This document shows, in pieces, positions 25,262-39,723 of a stretch of DNA of 64,000 nt (position 1 is the first letter of the stretch; the number at the start of each line of letters is the position of its first letter). Below the pieces are notes generated by a model. That model was given only the letters and a program-made list of their open reading frames with translations, had not been told where the DNA came from and did not search any database. Made by a program: the position numbers and the translations under genes. Source of the DNA: Brevipalpus yothersi (lineage: Eukaryota > Arthropoda > Arachnida > Trombidiformes > Tenuipalpidae); NCBI GenBank assembly GCA_003956705.1, contig QZCP01000101.1, positions 1-64,000 of the forward strand, read 5' to 3'.

Positions 25262-26555
25262 TGTGTAGGCAAACTATAGACCATGAACAAGTGTAAGTTA
25301 CACAATAGAAATGAAGAATGAAAAATTTTTTACTTATTTAAATGTTACTGATCTTTTATCAACGACGATCACCGCAATGAAAGAGAAAAAACTTTGTATT
25401 TTATCGATGGATTGATTGAATTTTATGTCAGCTTAACAGGGTGATAGAGTAAATGGAGAAAAAAATTTCAATCATCAAGAACATCTTCAATACTGGTAAG
25501 AAATGTTCACAAAAGTTAGTTTCATGATAATAAAATTACTTTCAACGTTGCAATCGATTCGGCACATCACGAAATGAATATATTTGTCTCTCCTCATATC
25601 ACATGCATCTTACTCTAAGACGAATACGGTCTATCAAGGGGTGTAGATCATAGTAACAGACTGTTGATGATGACAGAGAGTAGATGACGAAAAGAAAAAA
25701 AAGAAATCGTCGATATATGAAGTATATTGGTCAAGCAAATAATGATAGCTTACATACATGTTTCGATAAAGTGGAAAGATGAAAGTAAAATCATCAGTTT
25801 CATTCTGATCTTATTTATATATCTACACACAGGCTTTCTCTCCCCCCTCTCTCGCCAAATTGATCACAATTTAATCATCGATCTGGAGATATAAACAATT
25901 GAGCTGTAAACTTGATGAAGCTAAAACTGAATACCCTTTTCGATCTTATTCGGCCATAGGGCTAAACATTTCAGTGCCCATGTGTTTACATAGGATTACA
26001 AAGGATTTTCTAACGATACTAATCGATTTCGCTTTGGACACACTATTAAGATCATCCGATAATGGTGCCTCAGGGTGTAGATGTTGATGATCATCATGAT
26101 GATCAAATGTGTACAGTATCACACAAATGTATGAGTTGATGAGGGTAAAGGTTAGAGAACGTTTAGGACCACTTTTGGGGTCGATTGAAAGTTAGTGGAA
26201 GAGAGAATCAATTATAAAAGGAATAAAGAGCCAAAGGGCTTGCATCCGACCGTATGGCCACTTCTCATGGAAGCTAACAGTTGGACTCTCTTTTTATCGA
26301 GTGTCAATTTTTATTTCTATCTAACCGATGGGCTGATAATTCGATGTAATGTTTTCTCGAAAATTGAGAAGAAAAAAACATCAGATAGATAATAATCGAG
26401 AAATTTTTTTTTTGAAATAGGAATATTTATTATTTTATTTTGAGCCACTCTTTGTTCTCTATCATGGTTAATCTGACGAATCTGATTTTTCTTCAAAAAA
26501 CCTGAGCGCAAGTTAAAATATCATTTTGAGTTATGCTAATTTTTGGGTCAATCAA

Positions 26556-26618
<63 letters not shown>

Positions 26619-28263
26619 GCTCAACTGATTATTAATATTCACAAACGAGAATTCCTGTGAGAACGACATGTTTGGATCTTGGAAACTTTACTCGAAGAGA
26701 TTATGTTTTCGCAACAGGACTGAACAAACAGTGTTGAACAGATCTTTGGGACACAACTTGTGAAAGTTGTCACATTTTCAATAGATTGTCAAAATTAATT
26801 TCAACCTTCGCTCAACTTTCCAAACATAATCCATCATCACCGGGCAAAAAGATGGTCTCAAGTTCAAGCTAGTGAATTGGCAACAAGTTGAGAGATCTAC
26901 TCGGAAGGACGATATGGGAAAGCAAAAGAGGAAAAGATGGAAGACTCTAGGACTGTTCCGGTTCATTTCAATATTCATAGAACGGAAATCATGATGTGAA
27001 ACAGATTTTGTACAAGAATACAGGCCACATACAGTTTTTCCACCTTTTTGTTTAAGTCTTCCTATCAAACTAGAACAACCAAGACATAATAAGTAAAAAT
27101 AAAATCATGATCAGTAAATGGTGGATATTGATCCTAACGATTAGAATAAAGATTTTTCTATTTCAAATGAGGTTGGAAAGTCTTTCCATCTCAAATTTTC
27201 CAGAATTTTCTCATAATCTGAGAGAAATCTTAATTTTTAATCTAGGCTCATTCAAAATTAAAGATTCTTGATATTCAGAAAAAAAATCTTCCTCTTGTTG
27301 ATTTGCATTATAAGTCAAAAATTATTCTCTCGATCTTGATGTTTAGGATTTGAGGTTCTAAGTACTTACTCTAGATGGGCCATATTAACTCAATTGCATT
27401 GCATTGCATTATGATGCCGGTCAGTGAGAATCATACTTTCATCATACTTTCATCATACTTCTGAGCAAAAGGGCAGAGAAACCTCTCTTCGATCAAAAGT
27501 TTTGACCACTGAAAATGCTGATCTGAGGCGCATCCGTGCGAGAGAAGAGGATCTTCTCATCTCATTGGTCAACACTTTGAATATGCTCTTTTACTCCAAA
27601 AACCTCTGAATGATATTCTTTCCCGTATTGAGCAGACTGGATATGGGTGTTCTTATACAATGTTATATGATTATCTTCTCCATTGTCAATCAATGACTCT
27701 AGAATATCGGATTATCATCGGAAGGAGGTAGATTTTTCTTTTTCCTGGAACGTGGAGGCGTTAAACCTGGAATCAGAGACAGAGCCATACACTCCAAAGC
27801 CCAGTAAAGGTGAACATGGGAAGAGAAGGGCAGGATGTTTGGAGCCTTTTCCCTTTGTCTAGTGAATTTTGTGAAGACCAAACCATATTCATGGGAGCCC
27901 TCCAAATGCATGGCTGAAAAAATTGAAATTGGTAAAATAATGTGCGGAAGATTTTTAGATGAAAATTAACAGTTCTGAGAAAAGCTAGTGAAACAGCAAT
28001 CAACAATGCGAGTACATCTATAACGGATATTTGGAGATCCTGTGACTATCAGAGAACTTTCACACGGAAACTTTCATTTGAAATTCAATTGAAGTTCATT
28101 GAATCCAATTTAATGGATTTTCTTAGAAAATTATTGTCAATTTAAATCAAAAATTTGAGACGTTGATTTTTTTCTTGGCTAACTTAAAAAAATATGTGAT
28201 TTTACAAAAAAAATAATTGACTCAATTTCAATAAATAATCTAGAAAGACATGTCAATTTTCTT
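25262..28263. other. Intergenic region between the second forkhead gene and GMDS
   Basis: Upstream DNA of the minus-strand forkhead gene on the left and the downstream side of GMDS on the right. It holds a CT microsatellite at 26563-26617 and small direct repeats (CATACTTTCAT-type units near 27433-27461). Short open frames have no domain content. No gene is seen. Confidence 0.55.
26563..26617. repeat. (CT)n microsatellite
   Basis: About 27 uninterrupted CT units. Confidence 0.97.
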
Positions 28264-29709
28264 TCAAGCAGTTGGATCTTTTGTCATCAGTTCGATATCT
28301 TTATCGACCATTTCACGAACCAGCTCATGGAATGACACTTTTGGTTTCCAATTCAGTTTCTCTTGTGCTTTGGTAGCATCTCCAAGAAGAAATTCAACCT
28401 CTGCAGGACGGAAATACTTGGAATTCACTCTAATTCTGACTTTACCGGTTTCCTTTTCAATACCAACTTCATCCAAGCCTTTGCCTTTCCATCTGAAAAG
28501 AGGAGCAAAAATGTGCGAATCGAATTTGAGTATCAAATAGGAAATATTTTCAAGTCCCAATAATCACTAATCTACTCACTCTATTGTTTTACCAATGTGC
28601 TTGAAAGATAACTCGACAAATTCACGTACACTATGGGTTTCACCAGTAGCGATCACAAAATCTTCTGGTTTTTCTTGCTGCAACATCATCCACATTGCTT
28701 CCACATAATCTTTTGCATGACCCCAATCACGCCTGGCATCAAGATTGCCCAGAGAAAATTCTTCCAATGAATTGAGATGAATTTTGGCCACAGATCGTGT
28801 GATCTTCCTGGATACAAAATTTTCACCTCTTCTTGGGCTCTCATGATTGAACAGAATACCATTCACGGCAAACATATTATATGCCTCACGATAATTGACC
28901 ACAATCCAGTAGCCGTAGAGCTTGGCAACACCTGTGATGATCCATGATGTTGTGATTAGATATGAGCGTGAATGACTGAAAAATTCATCCATCTCAATTA
29001 CACTCACCATAAGGAGATCTCGGATAGAATGGTGTTGTCTCACTTTGAGGACCTTGTGTCATTCCTCCGTAAAGTTCACTTGTGGATGCTTGATAAAATT
29101 TGATTCCCTTGATACCCGAATCTTTGATTGCATTCAAAAGGCGAAGTGATCCCAAGGCATCTACATTGGACGTATATTCACTCAGCTCAAAGGAAACTTT
29201 CACATGGCTTTGAGCCGCTAAATTGTAGACTTCACTGGGCTGTATTAATCGAATAAGTTCACTCAATCTTGAGCCATCAGTCATATCACCGTAATGTAAT
29301 TTCATTTCTAATTGATGGGAAAAAAGAGAGAAAATATTTCACGTTAGAGAGTTAAGTTGAGCAAAACGCATACAACAAAGATTCTCACTATGTTGGACAG
29401 GTAATAATAGAAAACGAAACTGACTATCTTGAAGATGTGATTTGGAATCCTTGTACAAATGTTGAATGCGTCCAGTATTGAAAGTGCTGGCTCTTCGTAA
29501 TACTCCGTGAACAGTGTAACCTTTTTCGATCAGAAATTCGGCCAAATATGAGCCATCCTGCAAAATTCAATCATTAGTCCATACCTACACACTGCAACCG
29601 AGAAGACATCATCATCAAATGATCAATATCAATTTACCTGACCAGTAATACCGGTGACTAGAGCAACTTTATCACGACCATAAATATTCGATTGTGAAAC
29701 TGAATCCAT
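28264..29709 (-). CDS. GMDS: GDP-mannose 4,6-dehydratase (5 exons, 361 aa)
   Basis: Minus-strand exons 29709-29638, 29557-29425, 29307-29008, 28931-28580 and 28492-28264 give 361 codons plus stop. This is the short-chain dehydrogenase that converts GDP-D-mannose to GDP-4-keto-6-deoxymannose, the first step of GDP-fucose synthesis in the cytosol. Visible signatures are the Rossmann nucleotide-binding GITGQDG (20-26), NTGRI.HLY, a TSELYG active-site segment, the catalytic Tyr-Lys pair in SPYGVAK (Y168, K172), NHESPRRG, RDWGHAKDYVEAMW and a C-terminal LNWKPKVSF.ELVREMV. All are nearly the same as in animal GMDS, and the length is close to the family norm (about 370). The start is the first in-frame ATG of a short exon whose phase fits exon 2. 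Introns are 80-120 bp. Assignment is very secure. Confidence 0.96.
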
Positions 29710-30553
29710 CGTGTACCGAACTTGTGTGTGAATGTATGTAGGTGACAATTTAACGGTAAAATCGAGTAGAACCTTCACTCACCTCACAAAAAGAGCGACC
29801 AACTCATCAATCATGAAACACTCAAATGATCATCAAAAATATTTATGACACTCATTGCTTCCTATTGAACAATTATTGTGGGTGTTATTCGATTATTGTG
29901 TATGTGACATTCCTCTCGCATATGGTTGACCTGAACACCGGTAAATCTCACAGCTCCATCTACGTGGATATGAACACCCAAAATTTTTAGCCACTAATTT
30001 GCATAACAATTATGGACCGGAAGAGGCTGTGAGAGGAGATTGGGGGAAAATTTTCATCACCCGAAACATGATCGATTTCGTGTGTGTCGATTGGAAATCG
30101 AAATTGTTAGATGTGGAGAGAAAGAGAAAAGATTGAGGGAAGAGAGTATCATTTGACTGAAGGTTGTTCTTGCACTCGATTGTGGGTAAAATAATAAAAA
30201 TAATAATGATGAGTAATGTTGACAGTTTGAAATGAAAAGAGAGAGAGAGAGAAAAGAATGTCATCACACTCATATTTGATGGCTTGATTGTTTTTACAAT
30301 TTCTTTACAAATTTTAGAAAAATAATTCGATGATAATTTGAATTTTGTATCAACATCATTTCTGAAGAGAAATAGAGAGAGAGAAAAAAGGGCTAATATT
30401 AAGTTAAAAACTATTGATAAACGTAAAAAGCGATTCTGTTATACCCTTCAAGATGGTCATAAAGAACAATTACAATAGAAAACAAAGGTATAGCACCATG
30501 AAAGATATAATAATAATTTACAGCCATGAAATACATGTTACTCATTTTATGAA
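29710..30553. other. GMDS upstream region and 3' flank of the RhoGAP gene
   Basis: The GMDS promoter and 5' UTR should lie just above 29709. The rest is AT-rich with short GA patches near 30237-30252 and 30372-30382. No other coding exon is seen. Confidence 0.5.
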
Positions 30554-33500
30554 CTACTTGAAAATGTTATCGAATTCAAGTAAGAGAAGTTCTATGACTT
30601 GATTAGAGTGCATTTTGAGCATCATATCATGCTCCAAGTTATTTGAATCAGTCTCAGGCCACAGGAGTGTAGGTCCAAACACTATGGCTAAATTTTGAAG
30701 TGTCTGAAGGGAAAAACAAAAGAAAAATTACTCATCATGCTTAATCAAGTGAACAGGATAAATTGACAAAAATTGTGAATAATTGAGGCTGTAGTAGCAA
30801 TTTTACACCAAGGTCTAGAATTTCGTATTACTAACCATCCTATTTTCGTCTCTATATCTATGAACTCTGTGGAAATAAAACAGAACACACATTAGCCTCG
30901 AAATGATGGAAGAGAATGAGAAAATTATACAGAAGTGCAAGCTCGTCATTTGAGAGGAAGTACACCCATTCAATGAGTGATACAGGTGAGGAACAATTTC
31001 AATTTAACGACCAATATCTAATTCAAGGATCTTGAGCTCCAAGATAACGGTATAATTGATAGTCTATCTTTGGAAAAACTCATCCTACTCATTAGATTTT
31101 GAGTACAAAGATTTTTTCTACAAATACCTTTGTAAACGGAGAATTATTGAGATAATAAAACAAAACTAGCGGAAGTGCTCTCGTTGATAATGCGACAGTT
31201 TCAAAAACATTTTGATTCTAAAATTGTCTGTCGAGATGATCTAACCAATTATTATATACATGGTTGATTGACAAGATAGCTCATATCGTCAATCACATTC
31301 GAAATGATCGGATCTCATATGATCGATTTTGGGAGCTCATTCGTATCTTATGTTGTGTTATTCAACGTTTTATCATCCTTTTGAGAGCTGATTCATCAAT
31401 CTCAATCAACGTAACAGGAAAACAATGTACATTCGCCGAAGCTCATTGCTCACTCAGTGTTTTGAATCACTTTTCTCAAGGAAGAGTTTTCTCCAATCTC
31501 TCTCAGAATGTGTATATACCTTAATAAATGTTTCAACAAGAACTTGAGAGTCTCTTTGTTACACTTGGGCAGATCTCTGACAACTTTTACGATTGCATCG
31601 TGTTTCTCACGTTTATCAGCCATCCCAACGGTATGCATAAGGGAATTAAAACGATTGCAGGGAAATAGTGGATCTTTCATGTCACGGAAGAACAACTTTA
31701 GAGCACCGGTCAAAACGTGTATGTCTTCCTGAGCCCATATGCCATCGTAATTATCTGTGAATAAGAAGTTTAGAAAAATTAGTAAATGATCTGAGCAACT
31801 TTTAAAGCATTTTAGCAGCATGATTTTTTCCTCATTCCGCTTGACAATGTTGCAAATTTAGTATGAAAGTTCTGAGTCTATGGTCTAATCGAGATTGAGC
31901 TCAAAGATTGAAACATCTTACAGGCCACATTCTCAACATTTCCACCGAAACTTACACACTCACACATTCTGAAACACACACACACGCATCCATGATCCAT
32001 GTATGATTCATAATCTGCATTTTAAACATGAATGGCGATAGATTGGACGAAAACATCCTCTCCAATCCATAAAGGAACTAAAGATCAATGCTCCTTGATG
32101 AGTGTAGGAACATGAAATTTTCACTGAATGAATCACTCTTGATACTTTGGTGAGAAGGATGAATGAATATGTACGAGAGTTTCTCTCATGAAGAGAAAAT
32201 AATTCGAACACACTCATTGAGTAAGATTTACAACCGCTATGTTAGAAAGGAATTCTGGCCGATGAAAGCTTATTAGCACGAGTGTATCTATCAAGTGAGT
32301 GAAAGTTGATGAGTCATAAAAAGGATTTTGTGTATGGTATGTGTGAGTGGAGTGAGAGAGAACATTGGCCTTGAAGTGAGTGGTTAATTGATCGGTTTCA
32401 AGAACAGAATATAAGAACCTTGGAAGGAAGAAAAATTCTGGTATGTGTTCCTCATTTTTTTCTCTCTCCTCCCCCCTCTTATTCTCTCTGTCCAACGTTA
32501 AGGCTAACGTTTTTCTGAGTCGACATGTCTGGCTGGAGAGAGAGGAGGTAAGGGGTTAAGAACTTGTTACGCTACTGAACTGAACAGAACATAAACACTG
32601 ATATCAAGTACAAGTATGAATGACAGGACAAGTGGTTAAATAGCACTGTAGTAGAGGAGGATCAGAAAACATGGCTCAAAGCGATCGGCTGAGAGGAGAG
32701 AGAAGAGCTTTCTATGCTCAGCTTGAGATGACTTGCTGAGCTCTCAAAAAATAGCCAGCTCGGGGGTCCACAATCGAAAAAGTGAGGAGGGCAAGTATGG
32801 AGAATAGATGAATGAAGATGTTGAATATATGAGAGCCATGATGATGATATACATATATGTATCTACATGCAGTGGTAGTAGTAGTGGTGTAGTAAGAATG
32901 GTAGAAGCTTATGTGATATACCGCTAGAAAACCTCCTGGAGCGATAGAACAGAACTTTTTATGCTACTTTCACAGAATCTCACTTACCATGATTGACCTG
33001 GTAACGAATTTTCTGAACTTCAGATAGATTCCCGCAAACCCTGTATATACCATCAACTTTGAGTCCTTTCGATTCAATGGCCTTTATACACTGTTGCACC
33101 ACTTTAGGAACCAATTGTTTTTCTCGGGCACACAGTGACTGCAGGTCACATCCGAAAACCGGTTCATCTGAGAAAATCGAAATTGAAATCAGAGTGGGTT
33201 TGAAATGGAAGAAAGATGAAGATAGAGGTTTCATGTTGACTGGTAGAATGATAATTATCACCTCAGTACATTAACACAAGAGAAGAAGTTATTACCTCGG
33301 AAAATTCCTTTCTCTCGCAAGCTATCAAGACTAGGCCTGCCTCGAAGAAAGTTGATCAACCTTTCTCGAATCTTTTGCTTCTTAGCTGAGGAAATTTTTT
33401 CATCAGTACCAGCTTCAGAGAGAGATTTTGGTGTGTTTTCGGACTTTTTGTTGATTTCTATTGGAATCAGATTAAGTAGATAAGAAAGGATTTAGTGATG

Positions 33501-35603
33501 AACCTTCACCATGGATGTAAATTTTTATAAAAGGAATAGAAGATATTGCCAAATATCTCAATTTTAGAACAACTTACGTTGTTTTGTTGATTTTGATCGC
33601 TTCAATTTACACTCTTTTCCCGACTCAGAGCTTATTGTTTCCATGAAAAGATGCTGTTTTCGATCCCATTTTGGCTATCGAGGAGACAAAAACAAACGAA
33701 AGTGAGTTGAGAGTGAAAATCAATCGGTTCCAGTGAAAATGATCGGTTTAAGTTTGGTAAAAATATGGGAGAGAGAGAAAACACCTACCAGTTTTGATAT
33801 GGCACTTTTGATTGAGCAGAACCATTCAGCGGCAGTGAAGGAACAATCTTCTTGGAAGAGTATCTGATTTCCTAAGGCTGTGGTAAGTTGGAAAACATGT
33901 CTGCGACTGGATAGACCTTTACTCCATTCGATCTGTGAGCCCACAAGTTCAACGACAATCTCAGGCCTTGTGCTAACCTGTGGAGAAAAGTTTCTTAATT
34001 AATATAGACATGTTGGGCAATCATCAATGTGCAAGAATCTAAGAAGAATTTTGAGTAACATTCAAAGTTCAAAAGTTCAGGGAATTGATATTGCCAATGG
34101 AGCTCACCTCATGGCTAGTGTTGACTTTGGACTCTTTGTAGAGGAGTAGATGATGGGAGGTTAAGGCAACCCAACTAGAGCACCAATTTTTTCGAATTCT
34201 TTTACCATTTTCCGATATTTTTGTCCGATTCAGGAAACCTGTTTTATATGCCTTTGAGAAAGAAGTAGAAAATTAGAATTATTTATGGTAACAGATCAAG
34301 TGAAACAGTTCAGGCAAATTTCCATGGTTATTATATTGCATCAGAGCGAGAAGAGTGGAAAAAAATTTAGATTTAGATTCATCTTGTTTTCATTGTTTTG
34401 GAAACGTTTCGTTCGTTATGTTTCCAAATTTTTTGTTCCCTAATTCATAAGTTTCTCATGCAGAAAGTGGATGAGAATATCATTACTTTAGATTACATCA
34501 AGATCATTTGCAAAATTAAAGATAAGCCTGAAGGAAATTGTAAAGTGGAACCAGTATGTCATGATAATGAACTCACTTCTGAGATGTCCGGTGGCTCACG
34601 TAGTGGAGAATGATGCTTATATTTTAAAGAAGATGTAAATTTATCGCAATGACTGTTGAGTCCAATGTCTTTGAGACTTCTGGAATCATCAATTGTGGGT
34701 AAGAATACCATAGACTTTGCTTTGAAACTTCTATCAATAGGAACAAGGCCGAAGGTAGTTGAGTCACGCTTAAGGACAGGAATCCGCACGCTACCATCAA
34801 GTTTGATTTGGGAGAAGGAAGATAATTCTTTGGTTATGGGTTTAGAGTATGATTCATTTTGCCAATCACCATCGCACTTCATGTTTATGGTAATGAATTT
34901 CAATCGAACACATAGGGAAAGAGAGTAATTAGGAATAATAATCAATGATTGGTTTGAGAGAAAATTTTCTGGGAAGACAAGAATGTGCGTGTTGTCGAAT
35001 CATGTATTCAGATGATCATGATTGTGGTGATGAAAAATAGAGGCAAACAGTTTGAGAAAAATGGAGCGAAAATGAGTATCAGAAGAGCAGTAAAATTGAG
35101 AAGAAGGAGTAGACAAAATGAATGACAGAAGGGAAAAGAGGAAGATATTTTAGGCCCGATGAAGAAGAATCGACCCTTCATTTGAATGCTTTTTCAAACG
35201 ATCAAAAGACTTATTCTAGCTTTGTGAACCAGAAAATTTGGCTCAATTGATCTCAATGTGTTGAAATGGGACGAATTATCGTCAATCTGGAGGAGCCAAT
35301 TATTCGATCAATCGACAAGAAAATGCTCGATTTCCCAAAAGAAAGACAAAAAGCAATTTTGAAAGATTTTCATTGACCGATTCTGTAGATGAAAAGATAG
35401 GTTAACTCAGCAAAACCGACAAAAAATGGATCTGCTTGAGAGAAATTTGTCAAAAGCCGGTTTCATGATATGAAATGGATAGATGGGAATGTGGGAATGT
35501 GAAAAGAGGTGGAAAGAAAGAGAAAGAGCAAAAACAATAGCTTAAAAGAGCATAAAAAAATATTAAAGGTGAATGTAATACAAACAATTTCAATCGAAAA
35601 GCG

Positions 35604-35638
<35 letters not shown>

Positions 35639-37817
35639 GAAATATTCAAGCGAAGAAGTAAATTGGGTAAGTTGATCGATCCGATGAAAATAGTTATCAC
35701 ATATTGGAACGGATTGTTACCACTAGAATTTTAAGATTAATCAGATCAAATTCGGACGATCGCGTGAGAGTGGAAGAAAAAGTTAATTTTTCAAGCTTGA
35801 ATTTCCATTTCATTCACATCACATTCTCATCACACAGACCGTGATCATGGAAGATGACACGTACACCTATTCAGTTCTTTTTTTTCTCTCTCTTTCTTTC
35901 TTCTTTCCCTACATGTTCATGATAAATGAAACAACAGACATCAACAGACAATGAATGAAAGTAGTCCAATGGAATCAGGCATCGAGAGTAACAGTTATAC
36001 ATAATCGAATGAGGGATCAACAATGAATACAGGAAGCATTATTCATTGGATACTAGTTTTGATCGGTTCAAATTACGAAGGCAAACGATATCTGGTAAAC
36101 AAAAAGGGGATGATCATGAGAGCTGTAACGTTCATCCAATGATAAAAGAAAAATAATCGAAAGTAGAAGTCAAAAAACTGATGATCAACGAGTTAGACAC
36201 TTAAACAGATGTTATAAACGAATACCAGCTAACGTTCAGGAAATTAGCCTTGGACAAATTGGTGATCATTCGATTTTAGATGATATAGAATTGGAACAAA
36301 ATGAATTAGAAAATCGATTTAAATACCATTTTCTCTTAATTGATCGCCTTGACGAGACACAAAATCAAATATAATTGCAGACAATCGTGCTTGAAACGAT
36401 ATAAAAATTATTCACACCAGAAGAAAAAAAGATCAGCTAGATCCTAAAAGGTACGAAGATAAATACTCTTCTCACTGTTGAATAACTCATCTAAAATGGG
36501 AGAGAAAATAGTATAGCAACAAGTGAACAGGATGATTAGTGAATCATGAGAGGATGAGGACTGATTAACAGCCTATCATACTTCAAATTCTCAGTGTTAA
36601 ATTGTTGACAACAACAGAGCCTAGTTACACAGTAAATTTGACTTTTTTCACACACAATGAAGGGAAGGAAGTCGTTTGACGGTCCTCTCTCTCTCTCTCT
36701 CTTGCCTCTATTTTACTAGCCACAATGTTGGTTAATAAAAAAAACTGAATTGACACTGAAATATTACCGGCGGTGGTGTGTTGAGATTCTCTCTGTCGCT
36801 TTGATTCTTCCAAATATTACCAAGTACGGGACGGCGAGGCCGACTTTTTGACTTTGTTCGATGAGAGAGAATATTTGAATTCTGTGAGCAGGATAGATTA
36901 CTTGATATGGAGGATGAAAGATCATTGCGTCTTGTGTTATCCAAGTTGTTATTACTTTTCAGAGACCAGGAGTTCGTTGATGATGTGTCAGTAAGATTCT
37001 CCTCTGAATGACTGCTACTCTCTTCTTCATCTCGAAACTAATAGAAAGAAAAGTTGAAAAAAGTTTTTCAGTAAAAATATCGAACATATCCAGGGAAAAG
37101 GTTATGAATGACGAGAGTAGAAATATAAGACGTGGATATAAAGTGATAGAGAGAGAGGAGAGTAAAGAAAGTCAGTTTTGAGAAGACTCGTGATGCAAAA
37201 AGCGTATATTCAAATTATGCAAGATTTTCTCAAGCAAAAAGATGAGAAAAGAGCCCACAAAGTTTTATTCAACATATTTGAATTCAGAAGATGCTAAAGA
37301 TAAACCAGCATCGAAAAAACAATGAGAAGAGAAAAATTTTAAGGCCAATTTTAAGAAAGAAAGACTATCTCAAAAGTTTATATCAGGATGAAGAATTGGA
37401 AGAATTTGATGGTCATAGATAAAAAAATAATGCATTATAGAGTGAGTGGAGGTGGGGAAAAATTTTCCAGCCAACTGAAATGATGAAAGTTGTCTTTTTC
37501 AAGTACATGTAAGATGTGAACAAAGAATGAACATTGTTCCCATCAAGAGCTAGAGAGAAAGAGAAAGAGGGAGGGAGAGACATTGGTGGAAAGTGAAAGA
37601 ACTTTTCAGAGCGATAAGAGAATTCACCTCATTCAAGCAATGATTAGTTGATAATTGTTAAATTATTGACTGAGGTCAAAGTGGAATGAATCAAGGTGAT
37701 TGGGGTCCAGTTATGAGTGCATTAAGTGAGGGTTAGAAGTAGTATAAATATTGAGAATATATTTCAATAAATTAAATGCACAATTTTTACATTACGAGAG
37801 GGGAGTATGTGAGTGTG

Positions 37818-37857
<40 letters not shown>

Positions 37858-39650
37858 GATCAAAATAATCAATTCAGCAATGAAAAAGTTTCGAATCAAC
37901 ACGTATACCGCAGATCAACGCTGAATAAGAATAGTATCTTTTTGCTCATGAATGAGAAGAAGATGGAAAAGAAAAAGGGCAAAGATCCAAGAGATTGAAT
38001 GAGATGGAAAAGAAAATGTAAATGTAAATGGACTCGAATAGGAGAGTTTATATTTAGTGGATGAATCAGCTCTCTTTCTCTTTCTTTCTCAGCTGGATTA
38101 TGGTGATTCTCTTGTCATCATCAAGTAAACATCTTTACTAAGGTTGACACATGAAGAAAAGTGTATGTATATGAATTGAATGAAAAATCAGGAGAGTAGA
38201 GTGAAATGGGTTGGAGGGTATGTGAATGTATGTGAGTAAGAGTAGTTTTCTATTCATCACGATGCCAACATGAAATCATTCTTTCTCTTAATTTCAAGTT
38301 AAGATATTGGGTCACTCATTCTGATTGATTCTGTTGCCAAAAAAGATAAATAAGCCTCACTCAAGAAAGTGGAAGAGAGAGAGAGAGAGAAGATCGCCTC
38401 TTTCGAAGGAAGCATGAGTTTTTATTATAATCCATGACAGAATTTTTATCCAAGCAGGATTAAGAATTTTTTTTGAAGAGTGTCTGGTTAGTTAGGTAGA
38501 TCAATAGAACGATATTATAGCAAGAAGGTGAGCCGTAGTGAGGGCCACAGTATAGATGAAGATGATCCTGAAATATTGGATCTCTCACCAGTTGCGATGG
38601 CATTTTCAGGACATTCAAGTTTTGAGAAAAAAGATAGAGGAGGTATCACCTGGAGAAAATGCTATTTAAACACTAATAAAAATTTTTCAGTATTAAAAAG
38701 TGGATAATATTATCTATCCTGACCTTCAAGTAGATCACATGTACACTACAACTAACTGTATATAACTAACTTTCGTTAGTGGTGCAGCTGGAAGTATGCT
38801 GAGGAGATTATCAAATAAAATGCGATGAGATTTTGGTTATATCAACTGCAAAAAGCTTCTTGTAGCTACCAGCAGTAGTTACTATCTGTCTGTTTTCAAT
38901 ATTAACCATCAGTGAGGGTACTTGAGAATGTCTAAATGACGACAAATTATCATCAGATATATCTGCCAACTACTGTATATGATGAACAGAGCGAAAGTAA
39001 GAGAGTAAGAAAAGGACCGACAGTGGTGATGAGAAAGATGATTATGATGTGGGACAAGTGGGATGTGAGTGTGTTTATTCAATAAGATGCAAATTCGGAG
39101 TGAACTTCCTTATGAGGAGAATGAAAGAAAGCAAGAGAGAGAGAGAGAGAGAGAGAAATAAGTGAATATTGTCAATGAAATAACAATTGTCTGTATTGTG
39201 AATAAGTATGATCAACAGAAGGAGCAAACAGTAATGCAATCTAATGATTCTTACTTGCTCATCTTAATCATAATCATAATAATTGCTATATTTTGATCAT
39301 TTTTATGGGAGAAACCAGGGAATGAATGATGGATGAGTAATGAAGAGGGAGAAATAGGAAAAAAAGTACGAAGTCATTTGAGTGGTGCCTTCCTTGGTGG
39401 CTACTGATATGTATGGTTGGATCACTCGTTAACTAACTACTCCTACCAACCGACCAACGCAGTATGAGGTCTAAGTTATTGTCCTTAATCTGATTTACAG
39501 TAACTGGTGTAAGTGAAGTGAGAATCAATTTGCAAATTGAGCCTTTTTCGGTTGGATCACTCCTGATCTGTAAGTGTATGAGAAGATCGGAGCAAAAAAA
39601 GAGTTGGGCTGATAGATGGATTGAATAAATATACAACAGAGTAATGGGAT

Positions 39651-39723
<73 letters not shown>

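Noticed and set aside
38577..38650. Possible RhoGAP exon in intron 1 (CTCCAG acceptor, GTGAGA donor, open frame)
   Set aside because: About 61 bp long, so including it would break the phase between exons 1 and 2, which fit perfectly without it. No similarity to the family was recognised.
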